37,584 nt of DNA, from assembly GCA_910586045.1 (NCBI GenBank), contig CAJUIH010000020.1, positions 1 to 37,584 of the forward strand. The letters are read 5' to 3'. The number at the start of each line of letters is the position of its first letter. The first letter of the stretch is position 1. Of the stretch, positions 1-8,370 are shown piece after piece. The notes beneath the pieces are model-generated. The model ran no database searches and was not told the origin of the DNA. It worked only from the letters and a program-made list of their open reading frames with translations. The DNA is from an uncultured Eubacterium sp. Lineage in GTDB: Bacteria; Bacillota; Clostridia; Lachnospirales; Lachnospiraceae. Both the position numbers and the translations under genes were made by a program.

Positions 1-209
1 AAGATAAGCGCATGGCTGTTTTGAAAAAGCGCGCGCAACCATAATTTCCCATACGCCATTCAGATTGTACCGAAAAAAAAACATACGACCCATAGCACTT
101 GTGTTAAAATATGAAAAAAGGGAGGGGAAGTATTTTATTTATAATGAGAGGGAGAAAGAAGCATAATTGAGGAGGTGCCTCTTCTTCCTGAGCCACAAGA
201 GAAAGGATC
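1..209. other. Upstream region of chemoreceptor gene
   Basis: No gene is recognisable here. A weak extended -10-like element (TG-N-TAAAAT, 102-110) precedes a purine-rich stretch. Just before the receptor gene, GAGGAGGTGCCTC (about 169-181) could fold on itself. I see no riboswitch or flagellar sigma-factor promoter. Confidence 0.3.
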
Positions 210-2012
210 GTGAGGTACATGTTTAAAAATTTGAAAGTGCGCACAAAGCTCATTATTTTAACAGCCGCCGCTGCGATTTCCATGTGTCTGATGGGTGTCT
301 TGAATATGAATGGGATGGACCAGTCGTATGAGCAGTCAGTCGCCAGTATGAAACAGGTGTTGTATGACGATTACGATGCGCAGATCAAAGGACAGGTGGA
401 AAATGTAATTACCCTGGTCGAACAATTGTATCAGGAATATCAGGAAGGCAATTGTACGCAGGAGGAAGCAAAACAGGAAGCCGCGGAACATGTCAGAGGG
501 CTTCGCTATGGGGAAAGCGGCTATTTTTGGATTGATACCTATGACGGGGATAATGTCGTGCTGCTTGGCGAAGAGGTCGAGGGCACAAACCGTCTGGATA
601 CAAAGGACAGCAACGGCTATGAAATGATTAAAGATATCATTAAAAACGGCCGCCAGCCAGACGGAGGATATACGGAGTATTATTATACGAAAGAAGGCGG
701 TACGCAGACTTATCCGAAACGCGCGTACAGCAAGGCGTTTGAGCCTTGGGAGTGGGTAATCGGCACGGGCAATTATGTAGATGAACTGGAAGTGCTCGCG
801 GTTGAAAACAATGCGGACGTCAAAGCGATTTTCCAAAAAATAAGGACGCTTTCGGTTGGGTCCATTGTGGTTGCGATCCTGCTGCTTATGGTGATCGCGT
901 TTTTGATTGTCACGGATATCGCGAAATCCCTGAAAGCCGCAACCGCGCAGATGAATTGTATGGCATCCGGCGACTATACAAAAGATTTCATGAAAAAATT
1001 TAAGAAACGCAAAGATGATTTTGGGGATTTGGCCAGAAGCATTAACGATATGAAAAGCGCGATGGTGAGGCTAATCAGCCATGTACAGACCGAATCAGAG
1101 ACGATCAGCAATGCCGCGGGTTCGGTTAATGAATGCGTGGCGAAGCTCAATGACGATATTGCAAGTGTTTCGGCTGCCACGCAGCAGTTGTCTGCGGGTA
1201 TGGAGGAAACGGCGGCTACGACTACGATGGCAAATGAATCCGCGGGAGAAGTACATACAGCCGTACAGCATATTGCAAGCCGCTCCCAGGACGGCGCACA
1301 CGGTGCCGCGGAGATTAAAGGCAGGGCGGAGAATACAAATAAGAGGATAAAATCTGCCAGGGAAAAGGCCGTCCATTTGAAAATCGAAATTCAGCAGGAT
1401 TTGGAACGGGCGCTGGAAGACGCAAAGGTCATCGACCAGATTTACGAGTTGTCAGGAGTGATTATGAGCGTCGTTTCACAGACGAACCTGCTGTCTTTAA
1501 ACGCTTCGATTGAAGCGGCAAGGGCCGGGGAAGCAGGGAAAGGCTTTGCGGTTGTGGCAGGAGAGATCGGATCGCTTGCGGAGCAGTCCAGACAGACCGT
1601 GATTAAGATCCAGGAAGTGACGCAGGAAGTCACGCAGGCGGTGGAAAACCTTTCTTCGAATGCCAGAAAGCTGCTGGAATTTGTCGTTCAGGATGTAACA
1701 GCGGATTATGAGGGGTTCCTTACGATTGGGGAACAGTATAATGAAGACGGTACGTCGGTAGATACCCTGATGCGGGAGTTCAGTGAGATTGCGGGAGAAC
1801 TGTTTGATAATATGGCAGGCATTAAAAATTCAATGAACGATATTTCCAAGGCGGCGGAAGAAGGCGCTGAGGGGACAACAGAAATCGCGCAGCGGGCCGC
1901 TGTGATTGCACAGGAATCGGAAGAAGTACTCCAGCAGGTGACCAGGACGAAGCATAGTGCGGAAACACTACGGGCAGAGATCGGGAAATTCAATGTAAAC
2001 GAAGCACATTAA
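210..2012 (+). CDS. Methyl-accepting chemotaxis protein with sCache-type sensor
   Basis: This is a membrane chemoreceptor that signals to CheA/CheW. An N-terminal membrane helix (about residues 12-32) is followed by an extracytoplasmic region containing GYFWIDTYDGDNVVL and a later WEWVIGTGNYVDE, typical of single-Cache (sCache_2) domains that bind small ligands. A second membrane helix (about 213-236), a HAMP-like linker and a long coiled-coil signalling domain follow. The hairpin tip has the family sequence TNLLSLNASIEAARAGEAGK near residues 424-445. The 600-residue length is normal for the family. The frame opens with GTG at 210, but ATG at 219, preceded by GTGAGG, is an equally good start. 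There is no C-terminal CheR/CheB-tethering pentapeptide. It stands alone, with no che genes nearby. The ligand cannot be told from sequence. Confidence 0.93.
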   Translation: MRYMFKNLKVRTKLIILTAAAAISMCLMGVLNMNGMDQSYEQSVASMKQVLYDDYDAQIKGQVENVITLVEQLYQEYQEGNCTQEEAKQEAAEHVRGLRYGESGYFWIDTYDGDNVVLLGEEVEGTNRLDTKDSNGYEMIKDIIKNGRQPDGGYTEYYYTKEGGTQTYPKRAYSKAFEPWEWVIGTGNYVDELEVLAVENNADVKAIFQKIRTLSVGSIVVAILLLMVIAFLIVTDIAKSLKAATAQMNCMASGDYTKDFMKKFKKRKDDFGDLARSINDMKSAMVRLISHVQTESETISNAAGSVNECVAKLNDDIASVSAATQQLSAGMEETAATTTMANESAGEVHTAVQHIASRSQDGAHGAAEIKGRAENTNKRIKSAREKAVHLKIEIQQDLERALEDAKVIDQIYELSGVIMSVVSQTNLLSLNASIEAARAGEAGKGFAVVAGEIGSLAEQSRQTVIKIQEVTQEVTQAVENLSSNARKLLEFVVQDVTADYEGFLTIGEQYNEDGTSVDTLMREFSEIAGELFDNMAGIKNSMNDISKAAEEGAEGTTEIAQRAAVIAQESEEVLQQVTRTKHSAETLRAEIGKFNVNEAH

Positions 2013-2017
2013 ATGGG

Positions 2018-2048
2018 CAAAAGGGTTCGGGATGGCCGGACCCTTTTG
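2018..2048 (+). terminator. Terminator-like hairpin after chemoreceptor
   Basis: CAAAAGGGTTCGG (2018-2030) pairs with CCGGACCCTTTTG (2036-2048), giving 13 bp with one G-U pair around a GATGG loop. It lies six bases after the stop codon. The downstream U-tract is poor, so termination may be partial. Confidence 0.6.
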
Positions 2049-2114
2049 TACTGTTTGGCCGTATGCCGCAAGCGGTTTTGGATGCAGAAAAACAGCGGTT
2101 AGGAGGAAACAGCG

Positions 2115-2378
2115 ATGCGTAAAAGAAACGTTTTGCCACAGATTTGCTTATCTGATCAGCAGAAAGAAAAACTAAGGGAAGAGATCAGGGCGTTTTATCT
2201 TGACGAGCGGGGCGAAGAGATCGAGATTATTGAACAGATGCAGCTTTTGGAATTGTTTGCGCAAAAACTGGCGCCGTTTGTATATAATCAGGCGCTGGAC
2301 GATGCCAAAAAATGGTATGCACGGATGATGGACAATTTGGACGCAGACTATTATGCGCTGTATAAAAACGAAAATTAA
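2115..2378 (+). CDS. DUF2164 family protein
   Basis: This small 87-residue cytoplasmic protein matches the DUF2164 family: an N-terminal LSDQQKEKLREEIRAFYLDER segment, then a helix with the pattern LFAQKLAPFVYNQALDDAKKW and a conserved end around DNLDADYYALYK. The family has no established biochemical function. The start ATG is preceded by AGGAGGAAACAGCG, a strong ribosome binding site. The gene lies between the receptor hairpin and the yicC promoter and is probably a single-gene unit. It could be named 'DUF2164 domain-containing protein' and nothing more. Confidence 0.8.
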   Translation: MRKRNVLPQICLSDQQKEKLREEIRAFYLDERGEEIEIIEQMQLLELFAQKLAPFVYNQALDDAKKWYARMMDNLDADYYALYKNEN

Positions 2379-2390
2379 GTAAGAAACAAA

Positions 2391-2419
2391 TTGACTAATC
2401 CACTCCAAATGTCTATAAT
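2391..2419 (+). promoter_or_regulatory. Sigma-A promoter of yicC-remA-rpoZ
   Basis: TTGACT (2391-2396) and TATAAT (2414-2419) are separated by exactly 17 bp. The promoter lies just after the DUF2164 stop and leaves a leader of roughly 65 bases before yicC. Confidence 0.8.
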
Positions 2420-2492
2420 AAGTGTATCTATGCATAAGCGATACAAATTGTGCAAACAACCGGAAAAGCCGGCTGGAGGAGAAAGAGTCCAT

Positions 2493-3371
2493 ATGATTAA
2501 GAGCATGACGGGCTTTGGCAGGTGTGAGGCTGTCAGGGACCATATGAAAGTCGCGGTAGAGATGAAAGCGGTGAATCATAGGTATCTGGATATCAATGTC
2601 AAGATGCCAAAAAAACTCAGCAATTTTGAAAGCGCGATCCGCACGATTTTAAAAGGATATATCCAAAGGGGCAAGGTAGATGTGTTTGTAACCTTTGAGG
2701 ATTTTTCGGAAACAAATTCCTCCTTGCAGTATCATGAAGCGCTGGCGAACGAATATTTAAAATATCTGCGCCGGATGGCGGAGACATTCGGCCTGCGGGA
2801 TGATATCAGCGTCAGTACGCTGGCAAAGTTTCCGGACGTTTTTACGATGGAAGAAGAGGATACGGATGAAACGGAACTAAAAGCCGCGCTGGAAGAAGCG
2901 GTACGCGGCGCGGCGGTGCAGTTTGTGGATTCCCGTATGAAAGAGGGGGAAAACCTGAAAGCAGACCTGCTCGGAAAGCTGGACGAGATGCTTTTGGATG
3001 TGCAGTTTATTGAAGAGCACGCGCCGCAGATTATTGCGCAGTACCGCGAAAAGCTGAAAACAAAAGTAAAAGAGCTTTTGGAAGATAAGCAGATGGATGA
3101 AAGCCGGATTGCGGCTGAGGTGACGATATACGCGGATAAAATCTGCGTGGACGAGGAAACGGTCCGCCTGCGCAGCCATATTGAAGCCGTAAGAAAAGAG
3201 CTTGCCGCCGGGGGCAGCGTCGGCCGGAAACTGGATTTTATTGCCCAGGAGATGAATCGGGAGGCCAATACGATTTTATCTAAGGCAAATGACTTGGCGG
3301 TTTCGGATACGGGGATTGAGTTAAAGACAGCCATTGAAAAAGTGCGGGAGCAGATTCAAAATATTGAATAA
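2493..3371 (+). CDS. yicC: YicC family endoribonuclease
   Basis: The YicC/YloC family contains cytoplasmic endoribonucleases; in B. subtilis and E. coli members are linked to RNA turnover and stationary-phase survival. The product (292 residues) begins with the family signature MIKSMTGFGR, followed by EMKAVNHRYLDI, and ends with GRKLDFIAQEMNREANTILS and a C-terminal helix LKTAIEKVREQIQNIE. Both YicC_N and the DUF1732-type C-terminal region are complete. I chose ATG 2493 because it gives the conserved N-terminus and follows GGAGGA at 2475-2480; the frame is open further upstream but that stretch overlaps the promoter. remA follows after 31 bp. A promoter with a 17-bp spacer sits at 2391. Confidence 0.93.
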   Translation: MIKSMTGFGRCEAVRDHMKVAVEMKAVNHRYLDINVKMPKKLSNFESAIRTILKGYIQRGKVDVFVTFEDFSETNSSLQYHEALANEYLKYLRRMAETFGLRDDISVSTLAKFPDVFTMEEEDTDETELKAALEEAVRGAAVQFVDSRMKEGENLKADLLGKLDEMLLDVQFIEEHAPQIIAQYREKLKTKVKELLEDKQMDESRIAAEVTIYADKICVDEETVRLRSHIEAVRKELAAGGSVGRKLDFIAQEMNREANTILSKANDLAVSDTGIELKTAIEKVREQIQNIE

Positions 3372-3402
3372 AAGGGTCTGCGGTTGAAAAAGGGTTAGCG
3401 GT

Positions 3403-3654
3403 ATGGCAAAATTAATGAACATCGGATTTGGCAATGTCGTCAATACGGATAAGATTTTATGCATTATCACGCCGGACTCGGCCCCGGCAAAACGGCAGAT
3501 CCAGCGGGCCAAGGAAGAAAACCGGCTGATTGACGCCACGCAGGGACGCCGTACCAGGAGCGTCCTGTTTACGGAAAACCAGACGGTTATTATATCCGCC
3601 CTGCAGCCGGATACGCTTGCCGGACGTTTCGGCTGCGATGAAAATAAAAGCTGA
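3403..3654 (+). CDS. remA: Extracellular matrix regulator RemA (DUF370)
   Basis: RemA is a small DNA-binding protein which in B. subtilis activates biofilm matrix and osmoprotection genes by binding repeat sites as an oligomer. The 83-residue product matches end to end: it opens with MNIGFGNVVNTDKILCIITP, then SAPAKRQIQRAKEENRLIDAT and GRRTRSVLFTENQTVIISAL. The yicC-remA order is conserved in Firmicutes. The usual next gene, gmk, is missing; rpoZ follows after only 54 bp. The ribosome binding site (AAAAAGGG) is modest. Confidence 0.93.
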   Translation: MAKLMNIGFGNVVNTDKILCIITPDSAPAKRQIQRAKEENRLIDATQGRRTRSVLFTENQTVIISALQPDTLAGRFGCDENKS

Positions 3655-3708
3655 CTTTCGGTTCATACGGCATTTATAACATATGCAGATTTGGAAAAGG
3701 AGATTATT

Positions 3709-3984
3709 ATGATACATCCGTCTTATGTAGAATTAATGCAGGTTGCAAACAGTGATTTGACCGTAATCGGGGAAGAACCGGTAATCAACAGCCGTTATTC
3801 GATCGTGATTGCGACGGCAAAACGGGCAAGGCAGATTATCGGCGGAGACGAGCCTATGATTGTAAAAGCTGCCGGGAGGAAGCCTTTATCGGTCGCTGTA
3901 CAGGAATTGTACGAGGGCAAGGTAAAGATCGTCGGAGAAGATGATTCGATTGATGAGGTGACAAGGGAGCATTCACAGATCTGA
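3709..3984 (+). CDS. rpoZ: DNA-directed RNA polymerase omega subunit
   Basis: Omega is the small subunit that helps assemble beta-prime into RNA polymerase. The 91-residue product carries the RPB6/omega core: a segment beginning NSRYSIVIATAKRARQI, then KPLSVAVQELYEGKVKI. I chose ATG 3709, preceded by AAAAGGAG (3695-3702), over the TTG at 3691. It follows remA directly where gmk normally intervenes. A terminator-like hairpin follows at 3992-4024, so the yicC-remA-rpoZ unit probably ends here. Confidence 0.9.
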   Translation: MIHPSYVELMQVANSDLTVIGEEPVINSRYSIVIATAKRARQIIGGDEPMIVKAAGRKPLSVAVQELYEGKVKIVGEDDSIDEVTREHSQI

Positions 3985-3991
3985 CCGAAGG

Positions 3992-4024
3992 GGTTGTGCG
4001 GCAGCAGGCAGCACAGCCTTTTTT
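3992..4024 (+). terminator. Intrinsic terminator between rpoZ and rimO
   Basis: GGTTGTGC (3992-3999) pairs with GCACAGCC (4011-4018), allowing one G-U pair, followed directly by TTTTTT (4019-4024). It either ends the yicC-remA-rpoZ transcript or attenuates read-through into rimO. Confidence 0.7.
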
Positions 4025-4047
4025 AAAAATTGCAGGAGAAAATGGCT

Positions 4048-5376
4048 ATGAATTTATTTTTTATCTCGCTTGGCTGTGATAAAAACCTGGTGGATTCGGA
4101 GTTTATGCTTGGAATGCTTCAGGCAGGGGGCTTTACCATGGTCGGCGACGAAGCGGCGGCGGATGTGATTGTAATCAATACCTGCTGTTTTATCAACGAC
4201 GCAAAAGAAGAAAGCGTGAATACCATTTTGGAAATGGCGGAATATAAAAAGACGGGCAGGTGCCTTGCGCTCGTTGTGACAGGGTGTCTGGCGCAGCGTT
4301 ACCAAAAGGAGATCCTGGAGGAAATCCCGGAAGTAGACGCCGTGCTAGGGACTAATTCCTATACGGATATTGTGCATGCGGTCGAACAGGCAGCCGGCGG
4401 TATAAAATATGAAAATTTCCATACATTAGAAAGGCTGCCGGAACCGGGCGTACGGCGCAGCATTACGACCGGGGGACATTTTGCTTATTTGAAAATCGCG
4501 GAAGGATGTGATAAACGCTGTACTTACTGCATTATTCCGTCGATTCGCGGCGCATACCGCAGCGTGCCGCTTGCCGAGCTGGTTGCGCAGGCGCGGCAGA
4601 TGGCGGATGCGGGTGTCAGGGAACTGATTTTGGTGGCGCAGGAAACGACGCGGTATGGCGTGGATTTATACGGGGAAAAATCGCTGTACCGGCTGCTGGA
4701 TTGTCTGAATCAGATTGCGGGGCTTTATTGGATCCGGATTTTGTACTGTTACCCTGAGGAAATCGACGACCAACTGATCGCGGCGATAAAGCGCAACGAA
4801 AAGGTATGCCATTATCTGGATTTGCCGATCCAGCATGCCAGTGACGAAGTGCTGCGCCGTATGGGCCGAAAGACGACAAAACAGCAGATTCGTGAGGTGG
4901 TGTGTAAGCTGCGCCGGGAAATACCGGATATTTGTTTGCGTACGACGCTGATCTGCGGGTTTCCGGGAGAAACGCAGGCACAGCATGAAGAACTGATGGA
5001 ATTTATAAACGAAATGGAATTTGACCGATTGGGCGTGTTTTTGTACTCGCAGGAAGAGGGTACGCCTGCCGCGGATTTTGCAGACCAGGTGCCGGAGGAA
5101 ACAAAGCTGGAATGGCGCGATGAAGCGATGGAACTGGAGCAGGAAATTATTTTTGAACAAACCGGTGGAATGGCAGGGCAAAAGATCTGGGCATTGATCG
5201 AGGGGAAGCTGCCGGATGAACAAGTATACGCGGCAAGGTCTTACCGGGATGCGCCGGATATCGACGGCTACGTGTTTGTATCCGGGGCGGACCGGGAGCT
5301 AATGACCGGAGATTTCGTACAGGTGCGGATAACCGGTTCTTTGGATTATGATTTAACCGCGGAACTGATTTGTTGA
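4048..5376 (+). CDS. rimO: Ribosomal protein S12 methylthiotransferase RimO
   Basis: RimO is a radical-SAM enzyme that adds a methylthio group to a conserved aspartate of ribosomal protein S12, using two 4Fe-4S clusters. The N-terminal UPF0004 domain starts MNLFFISLGCDKNLVDSE, the RimO-type signature. The radical-SAM cluster motif CDKRCTYC lies near residues 153-160, followed by IIPSIRG. A TRAM-like RNA/protein-binding domain occupies roughly the last 65 residues. At 442 residues it is full length. ATG 4048 is preferred, eight bases after AGGAGA; ATG 4042 and TTG 4030 are also in frame. pgsA follows after 31 bp, a common Firmicutes pairing. The S12 substrate is inferred from family similarity; MiaB/MtaB are less likely given the N-terminal signature. 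Confidence 0.93.
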   Translation: MNLFFISLGCDKNLVDSEFMLGMLQAGGFTMVGDEAAADVIVINTCCFINDAKEESVNTILEMAEYKKTGRCLALVVTGCLAQRYQKEILEEIPEVDAVLGTNSYTDIVHAVEQAAGGIKYENFHTLERLPEPGVRRSITTGGHFAYLKIAEGCDKRCTYCIIPSIRGAYRSVPLAELVAQARQMADAGVRELILVAQETTRYGVDLYGEKSLYRLLDCLNQIAGLYWIRILYCYPEEIDDQLIAAIKRNEKVCHYLDLPIQHASDEVLRRMGRKTTKQQIREVVCKLRREIPDICLRTTLICGFPGETQAQHEELMEFINEMEFDRLGVFLYSQEEGTPAADFADQVPEETKLEWRDEAMELEQEIIFEQTGGMAGQKIWALIEGKLPDEQVYAARSYRDAPDIDGYVFVSGADRELMTGDFVQVRITGSLDYDLTAELIC

Positions 5377-5407
5377 TTTACCATCATTGTTGGGAGGGGG
5401 AACTGCT

Positions 5408-5950
5408 ATGAATTTGCCAAACAAACTGACTATGGCCAGAGTCATCCTGATTCCGTTTTTTGTATTTTTCCTGCTGGCTCCTTATTTTCCGGAGTATGGA
5501 AAATATATTGCGACGGTTATTTTCATTGTCGCTAGCCTGACAGACCTGCTGGACGGAAAAATCGCCCGCCGGTATAACCTGGTGACGAATTTTGGAAAAT
5601 TTATGGATCCGCTTGCGGACAAGCTGCTGGTTTGCTCGGCATTGATCTGCCTGGTGGAAATGGAACAGCTTTCGGCATGGATCGTGATTATTATTATTGC
5701 CAGGGAATTTATTATCAGCGGATTCCGGCTGATCGCAGCCGAACAAAAGATCGTGATTGCGGCAAGCTATTGGGGGAAATTTAAAACAACATTTCAGATG
5801 TTGATGATTATCGTACTGATCCTGGATTTTGACCATGAAGCGTTCCGGGTGCTTGGTTTGATTTTAACGTATACCGCATTGGCGCTGACCGTCATATCGC
5901 TGGCAGATTACCTGTTGAAAAATAAGGATGTTATGAAAGAACAGCATTAA
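5408..5950 (+). CDS. pgsA: CDP-diacylglycerol-glycerol-3-phosphate 3-phosphatidyltransferase
   Basis: PgsA makes phosphatidylglycerolphosphate from CDP-diacylglycerol and glycerol-3-phosphate, the committed step to phosphatidylglycerol and cardiolipin. The product (180 residues) is a multi-pass membrane protein that begins MNLPNKLTMARV. It has the CDP-alcohol phosphotransferase motif D-x2-DG-x2-AR-x8-G-x3-D-x3-D, seen as DLLDGKIARRYNLVTNFGKF followed by MDPLADK (about residues 45-71). ATG 5408 follows a strong GGGAGGGGG. The gene is 31 bp from rimO and probably cotranscribed with it. Confidence 0.93.
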   Translation: MNLPNKLTMARVILIPFFVFFLLAPYFPEYGKYIATVIFIVASLTDLLDGKIARRYNLVTNFGKFMDPLADKLLVCSALICLVEMEQLSAWIVIIIIAREFIISGFRLIAAEQKIVIAASYWGKFKTTFQMLMIIVLILDFDHEAFRVLGLILTYTALALTVISLADYLLKNKDVMKEQH

Positions 5951-6093
5951 ATCCAAATAAAAATAAAACCAGATGAAATAAGTGACTATAGAATCATTTG
6001 GAGCAGGACAGTGCATTGGTAGGAAAGATTGGAAGAAAGATTGGAATGAAGCTGTAAAGAAAAATACATGCGCAAGAATAAGGGAAAGGAAAA

Positions 6094-6606
6094 ATGGAAA
6101 TGAAACCGGAAATGGATCACGAGAAAGAATACGCGCCCGAAGAACGCGTTGCTGCGCTATTAAGGCAGCATGGCTATACGATTACAACGGCGGAGTCTTG
6201 CACGGGCGGGCTGTTGGCTGGCAGGCTGGTGAATGCCGCGGGCATATCGGATGTATTTAAAGAAGGGTATATTACGTATTCTAATGAAGCCAAAGTAAAA
6301 CTGGTAAGCGTATCGCAGGATACGCTCGCGGCTTACGGAGCGGTCAGCGAGCAGACGGCGCAGGAAATGGCGCAGGGAGCAGCCAAAGCGGCGGGGGCGG
6401 ACGTTGCGCTTGCGACAACCGGGATCGCGGGTCCGGACGGCGGTACGGCGCAAAAACCGGTCGGGCTTGTGTATGTCGGCTGTTTTATACAAGGGGTGAC
6501 CGTGGTGGAGCAGCATCTATTTGCAGGCGACCGCGCACAGGTGCGCAGTATGTCGGTAGAAGCGGCGCTGTCATTGGCGCAGCGGTGCATAGCGGGTATG
6601 TCATAA
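6094..6606 (+). CDS. CinA-family nicotinamide-nucleotide amidohydrolase
   Basis: This is the stand-alone C-terminal domain of the CinA/PncC family, which deamidates NMN to NaMN in pyridine-nucleotide salvage. The product (170 residues) shows the conserved TITTAESCTGGLLAGRLV, ITYSNEAK, YGAVSEQTAQEMA and TGIAGPDGG blocks. The N-terminal molybdopterin-binding-like domain of full-length CinA is absent, which is common. It sits in the classic pgsA-cinA neighbourhood, but recA does not follow; rsmD does, 12 bp later. The start ATG follows GGGAAAGGAAAA. The 143-bp gap before it holds short GGAAGAAAGATTGGAA-like repeats but no gene. Confidence 0.88.
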   Translation: MEMKPEMDHEKEYAPEERVAALLRQHGYTITTAESCTGGLLAGRLVNAAGISDVFKEGYITYSNEAKVKLVSVSQDTLAAYGAVSEQTAQEMAQGAAKAAGADVALATTGIAGPDGGTAQKPVGLVYVGCFIQGVTVVEQHLFAGDRAQVRSMSVEAALSLAQRCIAGMS

Positions 6607-6618
6607 CAGGAGGCGGAT

Positions 6619-7206
6619 ATGAGGGTAATCGCAGGTACGGCAAGACGGCTGCAGCTAAAGTCTATCGAAGGACGTGATACAAGGCCGACTACGGACCGTA
6701 TTAAAGAAACGTTATTTAATATGCTGCAGCCGGATCTTGCGGGCAGTCATTTTTTGGATTTGTTTGCAGGCAGCGGGCAGATTGGCATAGAGGCGTTAAG
6801 CAGGGGCGCGGACTATGCGGTCTTTGTGGAGAGCGGCAAAAAAGCCTGCGCCTGTGTCCAGGAGAATATCCGCATAACCCATATGGAATCCAAAGCAAAG
6901 CTTTTTTCGATGGAAGCGCTCCGCGCGCTTCACACGATGGAGAAAAAATATATTTTTGATTTTATATTTATGGATCCCCCTTACCAGTCTTCTTATGAAA
7001 AGGATGTGCTTGCATATCTGTCAGATTCGGGCCTGGTGCGGGAAAATACGCTGGTGATTGCGGAGGCGGCAGCCCGGACAGATTTTTCTTACGTGCGGGA
7101 GCTTGGATTTTTTGTTACAAAAGAAAAAAATTATAAGACGAATAAACATATTTTTATGACAAAAGAGGCTTACTATGAAAAGAGCGATTTATCCGGGCAG
7201 CTTTGA
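6619..7206 (+). CDS. rsmD: 16S rRNA (guanine(966)-N(2))-methyltransferase RsmD
   Basis: RsmD methylates G966 of 16S rRNA in the small subunit head. The product (195 residues) begins MRVIAGTARRLQLKSIEGRD, followed by RPTTDRIKETLFNML, the family N-terminus. The SAM-binding motif I is FLDLFAGSGQIGIEALSRGA and the catalytic motif IV is FIFMDPPYQ. The start is preceded by AGGAGGCGGAT. Its 3' end overlaps the coaD start by 32 nt, suggesting translational coupling; rsmD-coaD is a widespread gene pair. Confidence 0.93.
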   Translation: MRVIAGTARRLQLKSIEGRDTRPTTDRIKETLFNMLQPDLAGSHFLDLFAGSGQIGIEALSRGADYAVFVESGKKACACVQENIRITHMESKAKLFSMEALRALHTMEKKYIFDFIFMDPPYQSSYEKDVLAYLSDSGLVRENTLVIAEAAARTDFSYVRELGFFVTKEKNYKTNKHIFMTKEAYYEKSDLSGQL

Positions 7207-7663
7207 CCCGGTTACCAATGGACATCTGGATATTATCGAGCGTTCTTCCAGGCTGGTGGACGAGCTGGTAGTCGGCGTACTGAACAACAGTGCAAAAAAT
7301 GCATTGTTTTTCGCGGAGGAACGTGTTAGTATGTTAGAAGAACTGACGGCATATCTTCCTAATGTGAGAATTGATGCATTTGACGGCCTTCTGGTTGATT
7401 ACGCGAAGCGGATTGACGCCAATATCATTGTGCGCGGCCTGCGTGCGGTGACAGATTTTGAATATGAGCTTCAGATTGCGCAGACAAACCATGAAGTATA
7501 TCCGGAAATTGAAACAATCTTTCTGACAAGCAGCCTTGCCTATGCTTATTTAAGTTCCACGATTGTGAAAGAATTTGCATCATACGGGGGAGACATTTCA
7601 CATTTTGTGCCGAAACAGACGATTGGACGTATTTATGAAAAATATGGCATAAAAGCAATCTAA
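7175..7663 (+). CDS. coaD: Phosphopantetheine adenylyltransferase
   Basis: CoaD adenylylates 4'-phosphopantetheine to dephospho-CoA, the penultimate step of coenzyme A synthesis. The 162-residue product has the nucleotidyltransferase T/HxGH motif in its N-terminus MKRAIYPGSFDPVTNGHLDI, RGLRAVTDFEYELQ in the middle, and YLSSTIVKEFASYGGDI near the end. Length is typical. The ATG lies inside the rsmD reading frame with only a short GAGG upstream, so coupling to rsmD translation is likely. Confidence 0.95.
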   Translation: MKRAIYPGSFDPVTNGHLDIIERSSRLVDELVVGVLNNSAKNALFFAEERVSMLEELTAYLPNVRIDAFDGLLVDYAKRIDANIIVRGLRAVTDFEYELQIAQTNHEVYPEIETIFLTSSLAYAYLSSTIVKEFASYGGDISHFVPKQTIGRIYEKYGIKAI

Positions 7664-7687
7664 ATATAACTTTAAGGAGTGTTTCGC

Positions 7688-8344
7688 ATGAGCAGTAATA
7701 TGGAGCAGATAATAGAAGAAATAGAAGACTATATTGACGGCTGTAAATACCAGCCGCTTTCCAATACAAAAATAGTCGTAAATAAAGATGAAATCCAGGA
7801 ACTGATTGCGGAACTGCGCCATAAAACGCCGGATGAAATTAAACGCTACCAGAGGATTATCAGCAACAAGGAAGCGATTATGGCGGATGCGCAGCAAAAA
7901 GCGGATACGATCATTTCAAAAGCTAAAATGCAAAAGGACGAGCTTGTACGGGAACATGAGATTATGCAGCAGGCAATCTCGCAGGCAAACGAGGTCGTAC
8001 TGGCTGCGCAGAAACAGGCGCAGGATATGCTGGACGCGGCGACAAATGACGCCAATGAAATCCGTATGGGCGCCATTGCCTATGCAGACAGTATGCTGTC
8101 GGCGATCGAACAGCTTCTAAGCGGTTCGCAGAATATTTTTAAGACAAATTTCGCGCAGTTGAACGCTTCCCTGCAAAACACACTGGACGTGGTCAGTGCA
8201 AACCGGGCGGAGCTGATGCCGTCGGAAGTGATGCCGCAGCCGGAGCAGGGACCGGCAGCGGCGCCGGAAGAAGCGGGAAACAGCGGAAGCCAGCAGCCGG
8301 AAAATAAGTCCGCGGAGCAAGAACAGACACCGCCGCAGCAATAG
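7688..8344 (+). CDS. Coiled-coil protein found next to coaD and ylbJ
   Basis: The product (218 residues) starts with EQIIEEIEDYIDGCKYQPLS, then NTKIVVNKDEIQELIAELRHKTPDEIKRYQ, and continues as a long alanine/glutamine-rich coiled coil (about residues 55-130). The C-terminus is a low-complexity Pro/Glu/Gln tail. Such proteins are often labelled 'ATPase' or 'V-type ATPase subunit H-like', but I see no P-loop and that name is misleading. The N-terminal segment and coiled coil resemble DivIVA-type scaffold proteins, an inference only. ATG 7688 is chosen because AAGGAG (7674-7679) lies just before it; an in-frame GTG at 7679 overlaps that site. It converges on ylbJ with a gap of 26 bp. Confidence 0.7.
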   Translation: MSSNMEQIIEEIEDYIDGCKYQPLSNTKIVVNKDEIQELIAELRHKTPDEIKRYQRIISNKEAIMADAQQKADTIISKAKMQKDELVREHEIMQQAISQANEVVLAAQKQAQDMLDAATNDANEIRMGAIAYADSMLSAIEQLLSGSQNIFKTNFAQLNASLQNTLDVVSANRAELMPSEVMPQPEQGPAAAPEEAGNSGSQQPENKSAEQEQTPPQQ

Positions 8345-8370
8345 CCGGGTATGGGTATGTAAAGGCTCTG

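Noticed and set aside
2732..3334. 200-codon - strand frame opposite yicC
   Set aside because: It is Ser-rich shadow translation of a conserved gene with no independent support.
5982..6260. 92-codon frame before and into the cinA-type gene
   Set aside because: Its second half is an alternative frame of the conserved gene and the first half is a basic low-complexity sequence without a homologous pattern.
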